From: Synechococcales cyanobacterium GL140_1_metabinner_5_sub
GTDB lineage: Bacteria; Cyanobacteriota; Cyanobacteriia; Cyanobacteriales; Chamaesiphonaceae
NCBI GenBank assembly: GCA_025359065.1
Contig: JANYHM010000040.1
Location: 62,001 to 126,000, forward strand
Length of the DNA: 64,000 bases
Reading direction: 5' to 3'
Positions within the stretch are counted from its first letter, which is position 1, and the number at the start of each line of letters is the position of its first letter. Shown here piece after piece: positions 28,730-36,179 of the stretch. The notes under the pieces were generated by a model, which saw nothing but the letters and a program-made list of their open reading frames with translations, was not told the DNA's origin and made no database searches. The translations under genes were made by a program, and so were the position numbers.

Positions 28730-29674
28730 TTGAAACTCCACACTTCTAGCGGTAACTGGCAACTTGGACTGGGTTTGTCGATCGTCACGGTCTTGCTGTG
28801 GGGGCTGATTCCCTTAGCTTTGGGGGTGGTGCTGCAATCGTTCGCCCCAGGCGAAGCTGTCGATGTAGCTACGGTCAATGCTTTTCGTTTTCTGAGTTCT
28901 TTTGTGTTACTTGGTACCTACCTGGCTAGTCGCCAGCAGTTACCCACGGTCAAACAGTTGCGGGCCACTTCGCCGGTTTTAATGCTGGTGGCGATCGGGG
29001 GGTTAACCTGTAATTACCTGTTTTTTACTAAGGGTTTGATTGCTACTTCGCCCTCCCATGCGGAAGTATTGATTCAGCTCGCCCACTTATTTTTTGGCTT
29101 TGGTGGCCTGTTGATTTTCAAGGAAACCTACAGCCGCAAGCAGTTGATGGGTCTGGGAATTCTAGTTCTGGGTCTAGTAGGATTTTTTAATCAGCAGTTG
29201 GCGGTAGTGGCTGCCACTGATCAGTATTGGGCAGGCAGTGCCATGTTGGCTTTTGCCGCTTTGACCTGGGCAATTTATGCTCTGGCTCAGAAGCAAATGT
29301 TGCAGCAGCTCAGCTCTGGCCAAATTATGTGGATAATTTATGGCTGCTGTGGGGTGATTTTTGGGGTGTTCTCTCATCCGGCGAGTCTATTGGCAATGTC
29401 AGCCTTGCAGTGGAGCATGTTGATTTTTGCCGGGTTGAATACCTTTGTGGCCTACGGGGCTTTTGCTGAGTCTTTGGCTCATTGGCCTGCCTCACGAGTC
29501 AGTGCGGTGTTGGCTTTGGCACCAATCGTCACTTTGGTAGCCATGGCGATCTTGGCTCCTTGGCTGTCACTTCAGGCCGAGAAAATTGCGCCCTTGGGGA
29601 TTGCCGGGGCTATAGCGGTGGTGGTAGGTTCTATTTCGATCGCTCTCAATGATCAACCCAATCGGTCTAAATAG
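28730..29674 (+). CDS. EamA/DMT-superfamily permease
   Basis: A 314-residue protein with ten predicted membrane helices in two EamA repeats, about residues 12-150 and 165-305. The second helix region of each repeat carries the typical GLIATSPSHAEVLIQL and FAESLAHWPASRVSAVLAL motifs. The only plausible start is a TTG 4 bp after the sds stop, with no clear Shine-Dalgarno sequence, suggesting coupling. The substrate is unknown; metabolite or amino-acid efflux is usual for the family. Confidence 0.85.
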   Translation: MKLHTSSGNWQLGLGLSIVTVLLWGLIPLALGVVLQSFAPGEAVDVATVNAFRFLSSFVLLGTYLASRQQLPTVKQLRATSPVLMLVAIGGLTCNYLFFTKGLIATSPSHAEVLIQLAHLFFGFGGLLIFKETYSRKQLMGLGILVLGLVGFFNQQLAVVAATDQYWAGSAMLAFAALTWAIYALAQKQMLQQLSSGQIMWIIYGCCGVIFGVFSHPASLLAMSALQWSMLIFAGLNTFVAYGAFAESLAHWPASRVSAVLALAPIVTLVAMAILAPWLSLQAEKIAPLGIAGAIAVVVGSISIALNDQPNRSK

Positions 29675-29748
29675 CTGCTGGTAACTGGGCAAACTACCCT
29701 TATAGAAAAAATAGTGCCAAAATAGTCCCATTGCAACAAATATTCACA

Positions 29749-31110
29749 ATGCTGACATCTCCTGCTGAGACCGATCATCTTCAGAGTTCAGAGCTACACG
29801 CTTTGGAGCATCAGAATTTAGAACTTACTCCGCCTTCGGGCTGGAGCAAGCTGCTGTTTGGCCAAGAACCGACCTTAGAGCTGATCGCAATTTTGCTGGT
29901 CTATGGGGTACAAGGCGTTTTGGGCTTGGCCAAACTGGCCGTCAGTTTTTTCCTGAAAGATCAGTTGGCACTGTCGCCAGCGCAAGTCGCAGCACTAATG
30001 GGTGTGGCTGCTTTGCCTTGGGTAATTAAGCCGCTGTTTGGTTTTATTTCAGATGGATTGCCGGTATTTGGCTATCGACGTAGACCCTATTTGGTCTTGG
30101 CGGGTTTGTTGGGGGCAGGATCCTGGCTGAGCTTGGCGACTTTTGTCCACACGCCGGGACTGGCTACGTTGGCGATCGCCATGACCTCTCTATCGGTGGC
30201 TTTTAGTGATGTATTGGTAGATTCCCTGATTGTCGAAAGAGCGCGGGGCGAATCTTTGAGCAAGTCTGGCTCGTTGCAGTCTCTCTGTTGGGGAGCTTCT
30301 GCTCTGGGTGGCTTGTTGACGGCCTATGCTAGCGGGCTACTTTTGAGCAAGTTTACGCCTCAAACTGTTTTTGCCGTGACGGCAGTGTTTCCTCTGCTGG
30401 TTTCGCTGGTGGCTTTTTGGATTGATGAACAGCCGATTACCGTGAAAGAATCAGCGGTAGCTCAGGCCAGGGGGCAGATCCAACAACTGTGGACGGCATT
30501 GCGTCAAAAGGCAATTTGGATGCCCTTGGCCTTTGTGTTTTTGTGGCAATGCACACCCACTGGTGAATCTTCTTTCTTTTATTTTGTGACCAATGAACTA
30601 GGCTTTACGCCGGAGTTTTTGGGACGAGTACGGTTGGTTTCTAGCTTGGCTTCGCTGATTGGGATCTGGGTGTTTCAACGCTACCTCAAGGCCGTGCCTT
30701 TTCGGACGATCTTTGGCTGGACAACAGTGATTTCTTCGCTGTTGGGTTTAACTACTTTGCTGCTGGTGACTCATGCCAATCGTGCTTTAGGGATAGACGA
30801 TCGATGGTTTAGCTTGGGTGACACGTTGATTTTGACGGTGATGGGGCAAATTACCTTTATGCCGGTGCTAGTATTAGCCGCCCGTCTCTGTCCTGCTGGC
30901 ATCGAAGCTACTTTGTTTGCTTTGTTGATGTCAGTGCTGAACTTGGCTGGTTTGGTCTCTCAGGAAGGCGGAGCGCTGCTGACTCATGCTTTGGGCATTA
31001 ATGAACACAATTTTGACAAATTGTGGCTATTAGTAACTATTACCAATTTAGGTGGCATCCTGCCGCTGATTTTTTTGAGTTGGCTACCAGGAGATGAGAG
31101 TTCTCCTTGA
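29749..31110 (+). CDS. Folate/biopterin transporter family (BT1) MFS protein
   Basis: A 453-residue membrane protein with about 12 helices. The BT1/FBT hallmarks are VQGVLGLAKLAVSFFLKDQ near the N-terminus, WVIKPLFGFISDGLPVFGYRRRPY between helices 2 and 3, and FSDVLVDSLIVERARGES near helix 5. Cyanobacterial and plastid members carry folates or pterins. The ATG at 29749 is chosen over the TTG at 29731. It is followed 40 bp later by the carotenoid oxygenase, with no functional link that I know of. Confidence 0.9.
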   Translation: MLTSPAETDHLQSSELHALEHQNLELTPPSGWSKLLFGQEPTLELIAILLVYGVQGVLGLAKLAVSFFLKDQLALSPAQVAALMGVAALPWVIKPLFGFISDGLPVFGYRRRPYLVLAGLLGAGSWLSLATFVHTPGLATLAIAMTSLSVAFSDVLVDSLIVERARGESLSKSGSLQSLCWGASALGGLLTAYASGLLLSKFTPQTVFAVTAVFPLLVSLVAFWIDEQPITVKESAVAQARGQIQQLWTALRQKAIWMPLAFVFLWQCTPTGESSFFYFVTNELGFTPEFLGRVRLVSSLASLIGIWVFQRYLKAVPFRTIFGWTTVISSLLGLTTLLLVTHANRALGIDDRWFSLGDTLILTVMGQITFMPVLVLAARLCPAGIEATLFALLMSVLNLAGLVSQEGGALLTHALGINEHNFDKLWLLVTITNLGGILPLIFLSWLPGDESSP

Positions 31111-31150
31111 ATTCTTTTAACTACAATTAAATATTTCACACTCTAACAAC

Positions 31151-32593
31151 ATGCTTAATCTAGAAAAAACTGCTTACACTCAAGAAGATTGGGCACAGGG
31201 CTATCAATCACAGAAAAATGAATACGAGTATTGGATCGAAAATATTACTGGTGAAATTCCCTGGAATTTAGCTGGGACGCTGTTTCGGAATATTCCAGCA
31301 ATGTTGGATGTCAATGGAGTCTCTGTCAGACATCCCTTTGATGGTGATGGAATGATCTGCTCTGTTGGCTTCCGGGATGGTAAAGCGTTTTTCCGCAATC
31401 GATACGTGCGCACCGCAGGCTTTGTTGCTGAGCAAGCTGCTAACAAGTTTTTGTTTCGCGGCGTATTTGGCACCGCCAAAGCTGGTGGCTGGCTAGCGAA
31501 TGCTTTTGATATTAAGCTCAAGAATATTGCCAATACCCATGTAATTTATTGGGGCGGTAAGCTGTTGGCTTTATGGGAAGCAGCAGAACCACATCGGCTG
31601 TTACCAGAAACCTTGGAAACAGTGGGCCTAGATTATTTGGATGGGGTCTTACAGCCCGGAGATGCTTTTGCGGCTCATCCTCGGATTGACCCGGCTGGTA
31701 GATTAGTAAACTTTGCGCTGAAAACCGGCTTATCGACCACTGTTAAAATATTTGAATTTGATCGATCGGGCAAACTAGAAACTAGCTATGAACATGTAGT
31801 GCCCGGTTTTGCCTTTATCCACGATTTTGCAATTACCCCTAACTACTGTATTTTCTTCCAGAACCCAGTGGGCTTTAATCCTTTACCCTTCTTGTTTGGC
31901 ATGAAAGGCGCTGGAGAATGCGTAAAATTCAAGGCCGAAGAAGCCACTAAGATTTTGGTGATTCCTCGCAATGGTACAGATCCTGTCAAGGTATTTGAAA
32001 GTAAGTCTGGCTTTGTTTTCCACCATGCTAATGCTTTTGAAACTGAGAGTGGTTTATTGATCGACTCGATCGCCTATGGCAGTTTCCCAGAGGTAGAACC
32101 CAACAAAGATTTCCGTGAGACTAACTTCGATCGCTTAGACCCCGGGCAGCTCTGGCGCTTCCAGCTAGATTTTGCTTCTGGGAAGGTCGATCGGGAATTA
32201 ATTGAACCCCGCTGCTGCGAATTTCCTACGATGAATTCTGCCCAGGTGGGTCAAGATGGTCGCTATTATTATTTAGGCGCTGCGGCTAATGAAACTGGCA
32301 ATGCTCCTTTGCAAGCAATTATTAAGATTGATTTGCAAACCAAAGAAACCATCACTTGGTCAGCAGCACCCTATGGTTTTGTCAGTGAGCCACAGTTTAT
32401 CGCCAAGCCCCAAGCAGCCAGCGAAGATGATGGCTGGGTAGTAACACTGGTTTATCAGGCCGATCGAAATGCTACTGATATCGTCATTTTGGAGGCCAAA
32501 GATCTAACGGTGGTTGCCAAACTCCATCTTCCGCACCATCTGCCCTTTGGACTCCACGGCAGTTGGACAGACAAAATATTTCTACCGAGTTAA
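31151..32593 (+). CDS. Apocarotenoid 15,15'-oxygenase (carotenoid cleavage family)
   Basis: A 480-residue non-haem iron oxygenase expected to cleave apocarotenals to retinal. The four iron-binding histidines are visible in AAHPRIDP, AFIHDFAIT, FVFHHANAFE and FGLHGSWTD. The N-terminal GYQSQKNEYEYWIENI, HPFDGDGMI, RGVFGTAKAGGW and LDPGQLWRF stretches closely follow the well-studied Synechocystis ACO. There is no signal peptide. The retinal could serve a rhodopsin elsewhere in the genome; none is in this window. Confidence 0.93.
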   Translation: MLNLEKTAYTQEDWAQGYQSQKNEYEYWIENITGEIPWNLAGTLFRNIPAMLDVNGVSVRHPFDGDGMICSVGFRDGKAFFRNRYVRTAGFVAEQAANKFLFRGVFGTAKAGGWLANAFDIKLKNIANTHVIYWGGKLLALWEAAEPHRLLPETLETVGLDYLDGVLQPGDAFAAHPRIDPAGRLVNFALKTGLSTTVKIFEFDRSGKLETSYEHVVPGFAFIHDFAITPNYCIFFQNPVGFNPLPFLFGMKGAGECVKFKAEEATKILVIPRNGTDPVKVFESKSGFVFHHANAFETESGLLIDSIAYGSFPEVEPNKDFRETNFDRLDPGQLWRFQLDFASGKVDRELIEPRCCEFPTMNSAQVGQDGRYYYLGAAANETGNAPLQAIIKIDLQTKETITWSAAPYGFVSEPQFIAKPQAASEDDGWVVTLVYQADRNATDIVILEAKDLTVVAKLHLPHHLPFGLHGSWTDKIFLPS

Positions 32594-33111
32594 CAAAGAT
32601 TTCTAGCAATTCCAAATTCAACTTTGAGAGACATCTGCAGCTAAAGTGCGGACTACAGGTGGAAAGTTCTTTCAGGATCTTTCCATGCTTTTTTTTGCCG
32701 TCAAAATCTGACCAATTTGCATTGTGGTTTGATGAATGTAGTGGCTCAGCAATGAAAACGTGTTCCTGTGGGGTAGCAACTTAAGACAGGACATTGTTGC
32801 ACTTGCCCTCACCCCAGCCCTCTCCCAAGTTTGGGAGAGGGAGCAAGAGACTACGTGGAATGATCCGGCTCCCCTTCTCCCAAATTTGGGAGAAGGGGCT
32901 GGGGGATGAGGGCAAGTGCAATATTTCTGCTATTTTGTCTCGCATTAAGTTGATACCCTTCCTGTGATGACTTTTACCACTGATTAAAATATCAACTAGC
33001 CGGAGCTTTCAACCTTACAGATAGAATGCTGTATAGGCTGAGTACCCTAGAATTATCTATCGCCAAGATGTCATAATCTAAAAGTTGATCTGTGCGTGAC
33101 TCGACGACCAC
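32594..33111. other. Intergenic region holding MITE copy 1
   Basis: These 518 bases contain no supported gene. The main content is the 125-bp inverted-repeat element described separately at 32797-32921. The rest is AT-rich leader before the kinase-FGE gene. Confidence 0.6.
32797..32921. repeat. MITE-like palindromic element, copy 1
   Basis: The element is bounded by terminal inverted repeats TTGCACTTGCCCTC and GAGGGCAAGTGCAA. It contains two inner hairpins, CCCTCTCCCAA/TTGGGAGAGGG and CCCTTCTCCCAA/TTGGGAGAAGGG. A second copy of exactly the same length, with a few substitutions, lies at 35372-35496. Short flanks (ACATTG on the left, TCTGCTATT on the right) are also shared, so the mobile unit may be about 145 bp. 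No transposase is inside. Confidence 0.85.
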
Positions 33112-35010
33112 ATGGCTGAAAAACTTTTAAAAAATTGTTATTTGATTGAAAATGTCGATCGAGACCAGCTTGGCGCAGGTTCTTTTGGCAAAACTTATTT
33201 AGCCAGAGACACCAGATACAAAAGCATTGTCAATGTGGTGGTTAAGCATTTACAGCCACCCCCAGGGAAGTTTGATGAGGCGCTGAAGTTTTTCAAACGG
33301 GAAGCAGAGGTACTAAAAAAGTTGGGTAGTGTGCATCCTCAAATCCCAACGTTGGTGGATTTTTTTGCTGAAGGCAATGAATTTTATTTGGTGCAGGAGT
33401 GGATTGATGGCGACACGCTGAGCAGTGTTTTGACCTACGGTCAGCGATGGACTCAAAAAGACACGATCGATTTGCTGATTGAAATACTGGAGCCGTTAAC
33501 ATTTTGCCACGCTGAAGGCACTATTCACCGCGACTTAAAACCATCAAACCTGATGCGTCGCCGGGAAGATCAGCAGCTAGTGATTATTGATTTTGGGGCA
33601 GTGCGCGAAATTGGGCAGTTAACTCTGCTGCCTAATGGTGAAGAGCGCCCTGGTTCGGTCATTGGAACACCAGGATATGCTTCGCCGGAACAATCATCGC
33701 TAAGTTCTCCTTCTCCGGTGTTGGCCAGTGATATTTACGCGGTGGGGGCGATCGGTATCCAAGCAATGACTGGACTGTCACCTGATATGATTGACACTCC
33801 GTTTGAAGAAATTCCTCGGTGGTGGGAAGTGCCAAATTGCACTAACGCTACTCCAGAATTCACTGCTGTACTAAACAAAATGTTGGCATTTTCGCCCAAG
33901 GCTCGTTACTATGATGCCTCGGCAACACTAGAGGCGCTGAGAGCCATCACTGCAAAATATCCATCAGGAATTTCCGCTAAGCCAATTAATTCACCACCTA
34001 CGCCGCAACCATCCACTCCGTTGCCGTCAGTGGTCACACAGCCCAGCATTGTTATTCCAGGATCTCCTTCGTCAATTGAAATTTCGCCAGCTTCTAAGTT
34101 TGTAAGTAAGGCTGGTCAACTCAGCCAAGAAATATTTACTTTTGAAACTGCCAAGTTAGAGGAAATTTCTGTAGAAGAAGTCGAGATCGTGAAAAAGCCA
34201 GGATGGTTAGGCTTTGGCGAGAGAGAAAAACAAGTAACTACAATGGTGCAAGTCTGGCAAATTAAAAAGAGTCATGGTAAAGCGGAGCGCTTTATCGAAA
34301 ATTTAGGCGATGGTGTGAGCCTAGAGATGGTTTATGTGCCAGCCGGTAGCTTCATGATGGGTTCTGAGGAACAGGAACGTGAAAAACCAAGGCATGTGGT
34401 GAATGTACCCGGTTTTTATATGGGCAGGTACCAAGTTACTCAAGAGCAATATCTGAAGATAACTAGTGAAAATCCTTCTCAGTGGCAAGATGCTAAGTTA
34501 CCGGTAGAGCGGGTATCATGGCATGAGGCTCAGATATTTTGTCAACAATTAAATGTTTGCACCGGTAAAGAGTTTCGATTGCCCAGTGAGGCTGAGTGGG
34601 AATATGCCTGTAGAGCCAATACTGATACGCCATTTCACTTTGGGGAAACTATCAGTACAGAATTAGCTAACTATAATGGGGATTTTGTCTATGGGTCAGG
34701 AGTTAAAGGGGTTTATAGAAATCAGACTACTCCTGTTGGTAGTTTCCCTGCAAATGGCTTTGGATTGCACGATATGCATGGCAATATTTTGGAATGGTGT
34801 TTAGATAGTTGGCATGATAATTATCAAGGCGCACCGATCAATGGTAGTTCCTGGACGAGCCAGAGAAATAGTGCTCATGTACTGCGCGGCGGCTCGTGCA
34901 TCGACGTTCCTAATTACTGCCGTTCGGCTGATCGCAGCAGGAACAGGCTAGCTTTCCACTACGACTTCATTGGTTTTCGAGTAGTGTATGCCCTAGCGAG
35001 GACTTCTTAA
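33112..35010 (+). CDS. Ser/Thr kinase fused to an FGE-sulfatase (SUMF1) domain, probable DGR target
   Basis: A 632-residue protein. Residues 1-280 are a Hanks-type kinase (GAGSFGKTYLARD, VVVKHL lysine, IHRDLKPSNLM, IIDFGAVRE, GTPGYASPEQ). A Pro/Ser-rich linker follows. Residues ~395-632 form an FGE-sulfatase (SUMF1) domain (LEMVYVPAGSFMMGS, FYMGRYQVTQEQY, FRLPSEAEWEYACRA, GLHDMHGNILEW). The last 45 residues, from HVLRGGS to IGFRVV, look like a DGR variable region: codons expected to be AAC or AAT in the template read ATC, GAC, GTT, TAC, AGC, TTC, CAC and similar. FGE-fold proteins are known DGR targets in cyanobacteria. The FGE domain would be the diversified binding face and the kinase the output; both points are inference. 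Confidence 0.88.
   Translation: MAEKLLKNCYLIENVDRDQLGAGSFGKTYLARDTRYKSIVNVVVKHLQPPPGKFDEALKFFKREAEVLKKLGSVHPQIPTLVDFFAEGNEFYLVQEWIDGDTLSSVLTYGQRWTQKDTIDLLIEILEPLTFCHAEGTIHRDLKPSNLMRRREDQQLVIIDFGAVREIGQLTLLPNGEERPGSVIGTPGYASPEQSSLSSPSPVLASDIYAVGAIGIQAMTGLSPDMIDTPFEEIPRWWEVPNCTNATPEFTAVLNKMLAFSPKARYYDASATLEALRAITAKYPSGISAKPINSPPTPQPSTPLPSVVTQPSIVIPGSPSSIEISPASKFVSKAGQLSQEIFTFETAKLEEISVEEVEIVKKPGWLGFGEREKQVTTMVQVWQIKKSHGKAERFIENLGDGVSLEMVYVPAGSFMMGSEEQEREKPRHVVNVPGFYMGRYQVTQEQYLKITSENPSQWQDAKLPVERVSWHEAQIFCQQLNVCTGKEFRLPSEAEWEYACRANTDTPFHFGETISTELANYNGDFVYGSGVKGVYRNQTTPVGSFPANGFGLHDMHGNILEWCLDSWHDNYQGAPINGSSWTSQRNSAHVLRGGSCIDVPNYCRSADRSRNRLAFHYDFIGFRVVYALARTS
34879..35010 (+). other. Candidate DGR variable region (VR)
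   Basis: This is the last part of the kinase-FGE gene. A constant frame (RGGS...P..CRSA.R.R...IGFRVV) is interspersed with codons that differ from AAC/AAT only at their A positions: ATC 34900, GAC 34903, GTT 34906, TAC 34915, GAT 34930, AGC 34936, TTC 34954, CAC 34957, TAC 34960, GAC 34963 and TTC 34966. The constant end (GGTTTTCGAGTAGTGT) then a short hairpin at 35038-35055 matches the layout of an IMH and adjoining stem-loop. Neither template repeat nor reverse transcriptase was found in the window. Confidence 0.65.
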
Positions 35011-35037
35011 CCCTTTGTTCTCTTGCTCTTTTGCCCT

Positions 35038-35055
35038 TTGAGCGCGAAGCGCAAG
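35038..35055 (+). other. Small GC-rich hairpin just after the variable region
   Basis: TTGAGCGC-GA-AGCGCAAG can fold into a tight stem 28 bp after the stop codon. Hairpins close to the 3' end of VR are part of retrohoming target recognition in studied DGRs; here that role is only inferred. There is no T-run, so it is not an evident terminator. Confidence 0.4.
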
Positions 35056-35072
35056 TGATTAGTTGCCTTTTT

Positions 35073-35147
35073 ATGGATGAAGCTGATTACAAAATACGTG
35101 ATAGCCCACTATTACAGAACATCCGCAAAGAAGGAGTTTTGCTATGA
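35073..35147 (+). pseudogene. C-terminal remnant of an MNT-type nucleotidyltransferase antitoxin
   Basis: A 24-codon frame reads DYKIRDSPLLQNIRKEGVLL and stops in an ATGA overlap with the next remnant. This is the conserved C-terminal tail of MinD/MNT nucleotidyltransferase antitoxins (typically xSPLxxxIRxEGxLL). The catalytic GSxxxG region is absent, so the gene is truncated at its 5' side, close to the end of the DGR variable region. Confidence 0.6.
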
Positions 35148-35648
35148 CCGACGAGCAACGAGAACTTTTACTCAAAGCCCAGCATAGCCTATCGGCAGCC
35201 CAACTGCTCTTAGCTAACAACTATCCAGAGTATGCGAGTTCCTCCTGACTTTCACCGCTTTTTAATTGAATCTCAAGAACTATGCACCACTAGCGACTAA
35301 GTAGGTAAATCTAATTAAACTTTAGATAATTTTAGTCTTGGTAAGGGATAACAATTTTAAGCGGTACATTGTTGCACTTGCCCTCTCCCCAGCCCTCTCC
35401 CAAACTTGGGAGAGGGAGCAAGAGACTACGTTAGATGTTCCGGCTCCCCTTCTCCCAGAATTGGGAGAAGGGGTTGGGGGATGAGGGCAAGTGCAAGGTC
35501 TCTGCTATTCTTGGCAAGGCTTTCAGGTCATCTCATTTTACATTTAATTGCTTGTGCCTACTTATGGACAGCTCAATCCAGTGAACAAACTGATCGTGCT
35601 CAGCAGTTTTTAGACTTGGCAATACAGGCAATTGGCAATGTTGATTAA
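35144..35648 (+). pseudogene. Broken HEPN-toxin gene with a deletion and a MITE insertion
   Basis: The first segment (35144-35248, AAGGAG ribosome site upstream) encodes MTDEQRELLLKAQHSLSAAQ and NNYPEYA, then stops. A second segment in another frame (35238-35300) reads VPPDFHRFLIESQEL, a later part of HEPN proteins, which implies that the middle, including the catalytic RxxxxH region, is deleted. The final part (35577-35648) reads SEQTDRAQQFLDLAIQAIG, resembling the HEPN C-terminus, and lies beyond an inserted 125-bp MITE. The toxin cannot be functional. Confidence 0.6.
35372..35496. repeat. MITE-like palindromic element, copy 2
   Basis: Same 125-bp length, terminal inverted repeats (TTGCACTTGCCCTC/GAGGGCAAGTGCAA) and inner hairpins as the copy at 32797. 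It lies inside the HEPN remnant, between the segment ending at 35300 and the one beginning at 35577. Shared flanks ACATTG and TCTGCTATT extend the match slightly on both sides. The two copies bracket the kinase-FGE gene as direct repeats. Confidence 0.85.
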
Positions 35649-35698
35649 TTCTTAGATTTGCTAGTATGATGTTTTCAAGTAGTGAATAGGTGTACATT

Positions 35699-35884
35699 AT
35701 GCAAATAGATAGAATTACTATCAATCCTAAACAAATGAATGGTCAGCCCTGTATTCGCAACATGCGACTGACAGTTAAACGAATAGTTGAATTATTGGCG
35801 GTTTACCCCGATCGATCAGAACTATTCCAAGAATTTCCAGAGCTAGAAGAAGACATCCAACAAGCCTTGTTCACTACACATTGA
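35699..35884 (+). CDS. DUF433-family antitoxin-like protein
   Basis: A 61-residue protein with the DUF433 pattern ITINPKQMNGQPCIRNMRLTV, a winged-helix-like domain often found upstream of PIN-like toxins. The family usually runs a few residues further (ALxFAAxxL); here it ends ALFTTH, so the C-terminus may be slightly truncated. The ATG at 35699 is preferred over the GTG at 35690. No DUF5615-type toxin follows, so it looks like an orphan antitoxin. Confidence 0.75.
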   Translation: MQIDRITINPKQMNGQPCIRNMRLTVKRIVELLAVYPDRSELFQEFPELEEDIQQALFTTH

Positions 35885-35894
35885 GATTTTAACT

Positions 35895-36179
35895 ATGACA
35901 AAAACAACTGTAGAACGCCAAAACTTAATTGAGACCATCAACACCCTACCAGACGAAGCTCTGATCGAGCTGGCCAGTTTTATGGAATACCTTCGGTTTA
36001 AAACAGTCCAATATCAAAACACTGAACCTCCCAAGCAAAATTTTTTACTGGCGATCGCAGGTCTAGGAGATTCTGGACAATCAGATATTTCAGACTGTGA
36101 CGAAGCAATTCTCTGCAATGAAATCGACCCGATACATGGCTGGATCAGCACCCCCAGGACTCCACAACGATCACGTTAA
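35895..36179 (+). CDS. DUF2281-like antitoxin-like protein
   Basis: A 94-residue protein. The N-terminal part (LIETINTLPDEALIELASFMEYLRFK) and the central NFLLAIAGLGDSGQSDIS and EILCNEIDP-like segments fit the VapB-like proteins that precede PIN toxins in cyanobacteria. In intact members the protein ends soon after NEIDPIxGW; here an Arg/Pro-rich tail (STPRTPQRSR) is appended, suggesting a 3' end change. No toxin gene follows. It lies 10 bp after the DUF433 gene. Confidence 0.65.
   Translation: MTKTTVERQNLIETINTLPDEALIELASFMEYLRFKTVQYQNTEPPKQNFLLAIAGLGDSGQSDISDCDEAILCNEIDPIHGWISTPRTPQRSR

Noticed and set aside
32563-32784. 73-residue frame overlapping the carotenoid oxygenase end
   Set aside because: No ribosome site, no domain, and it starts inside the upstream gene.
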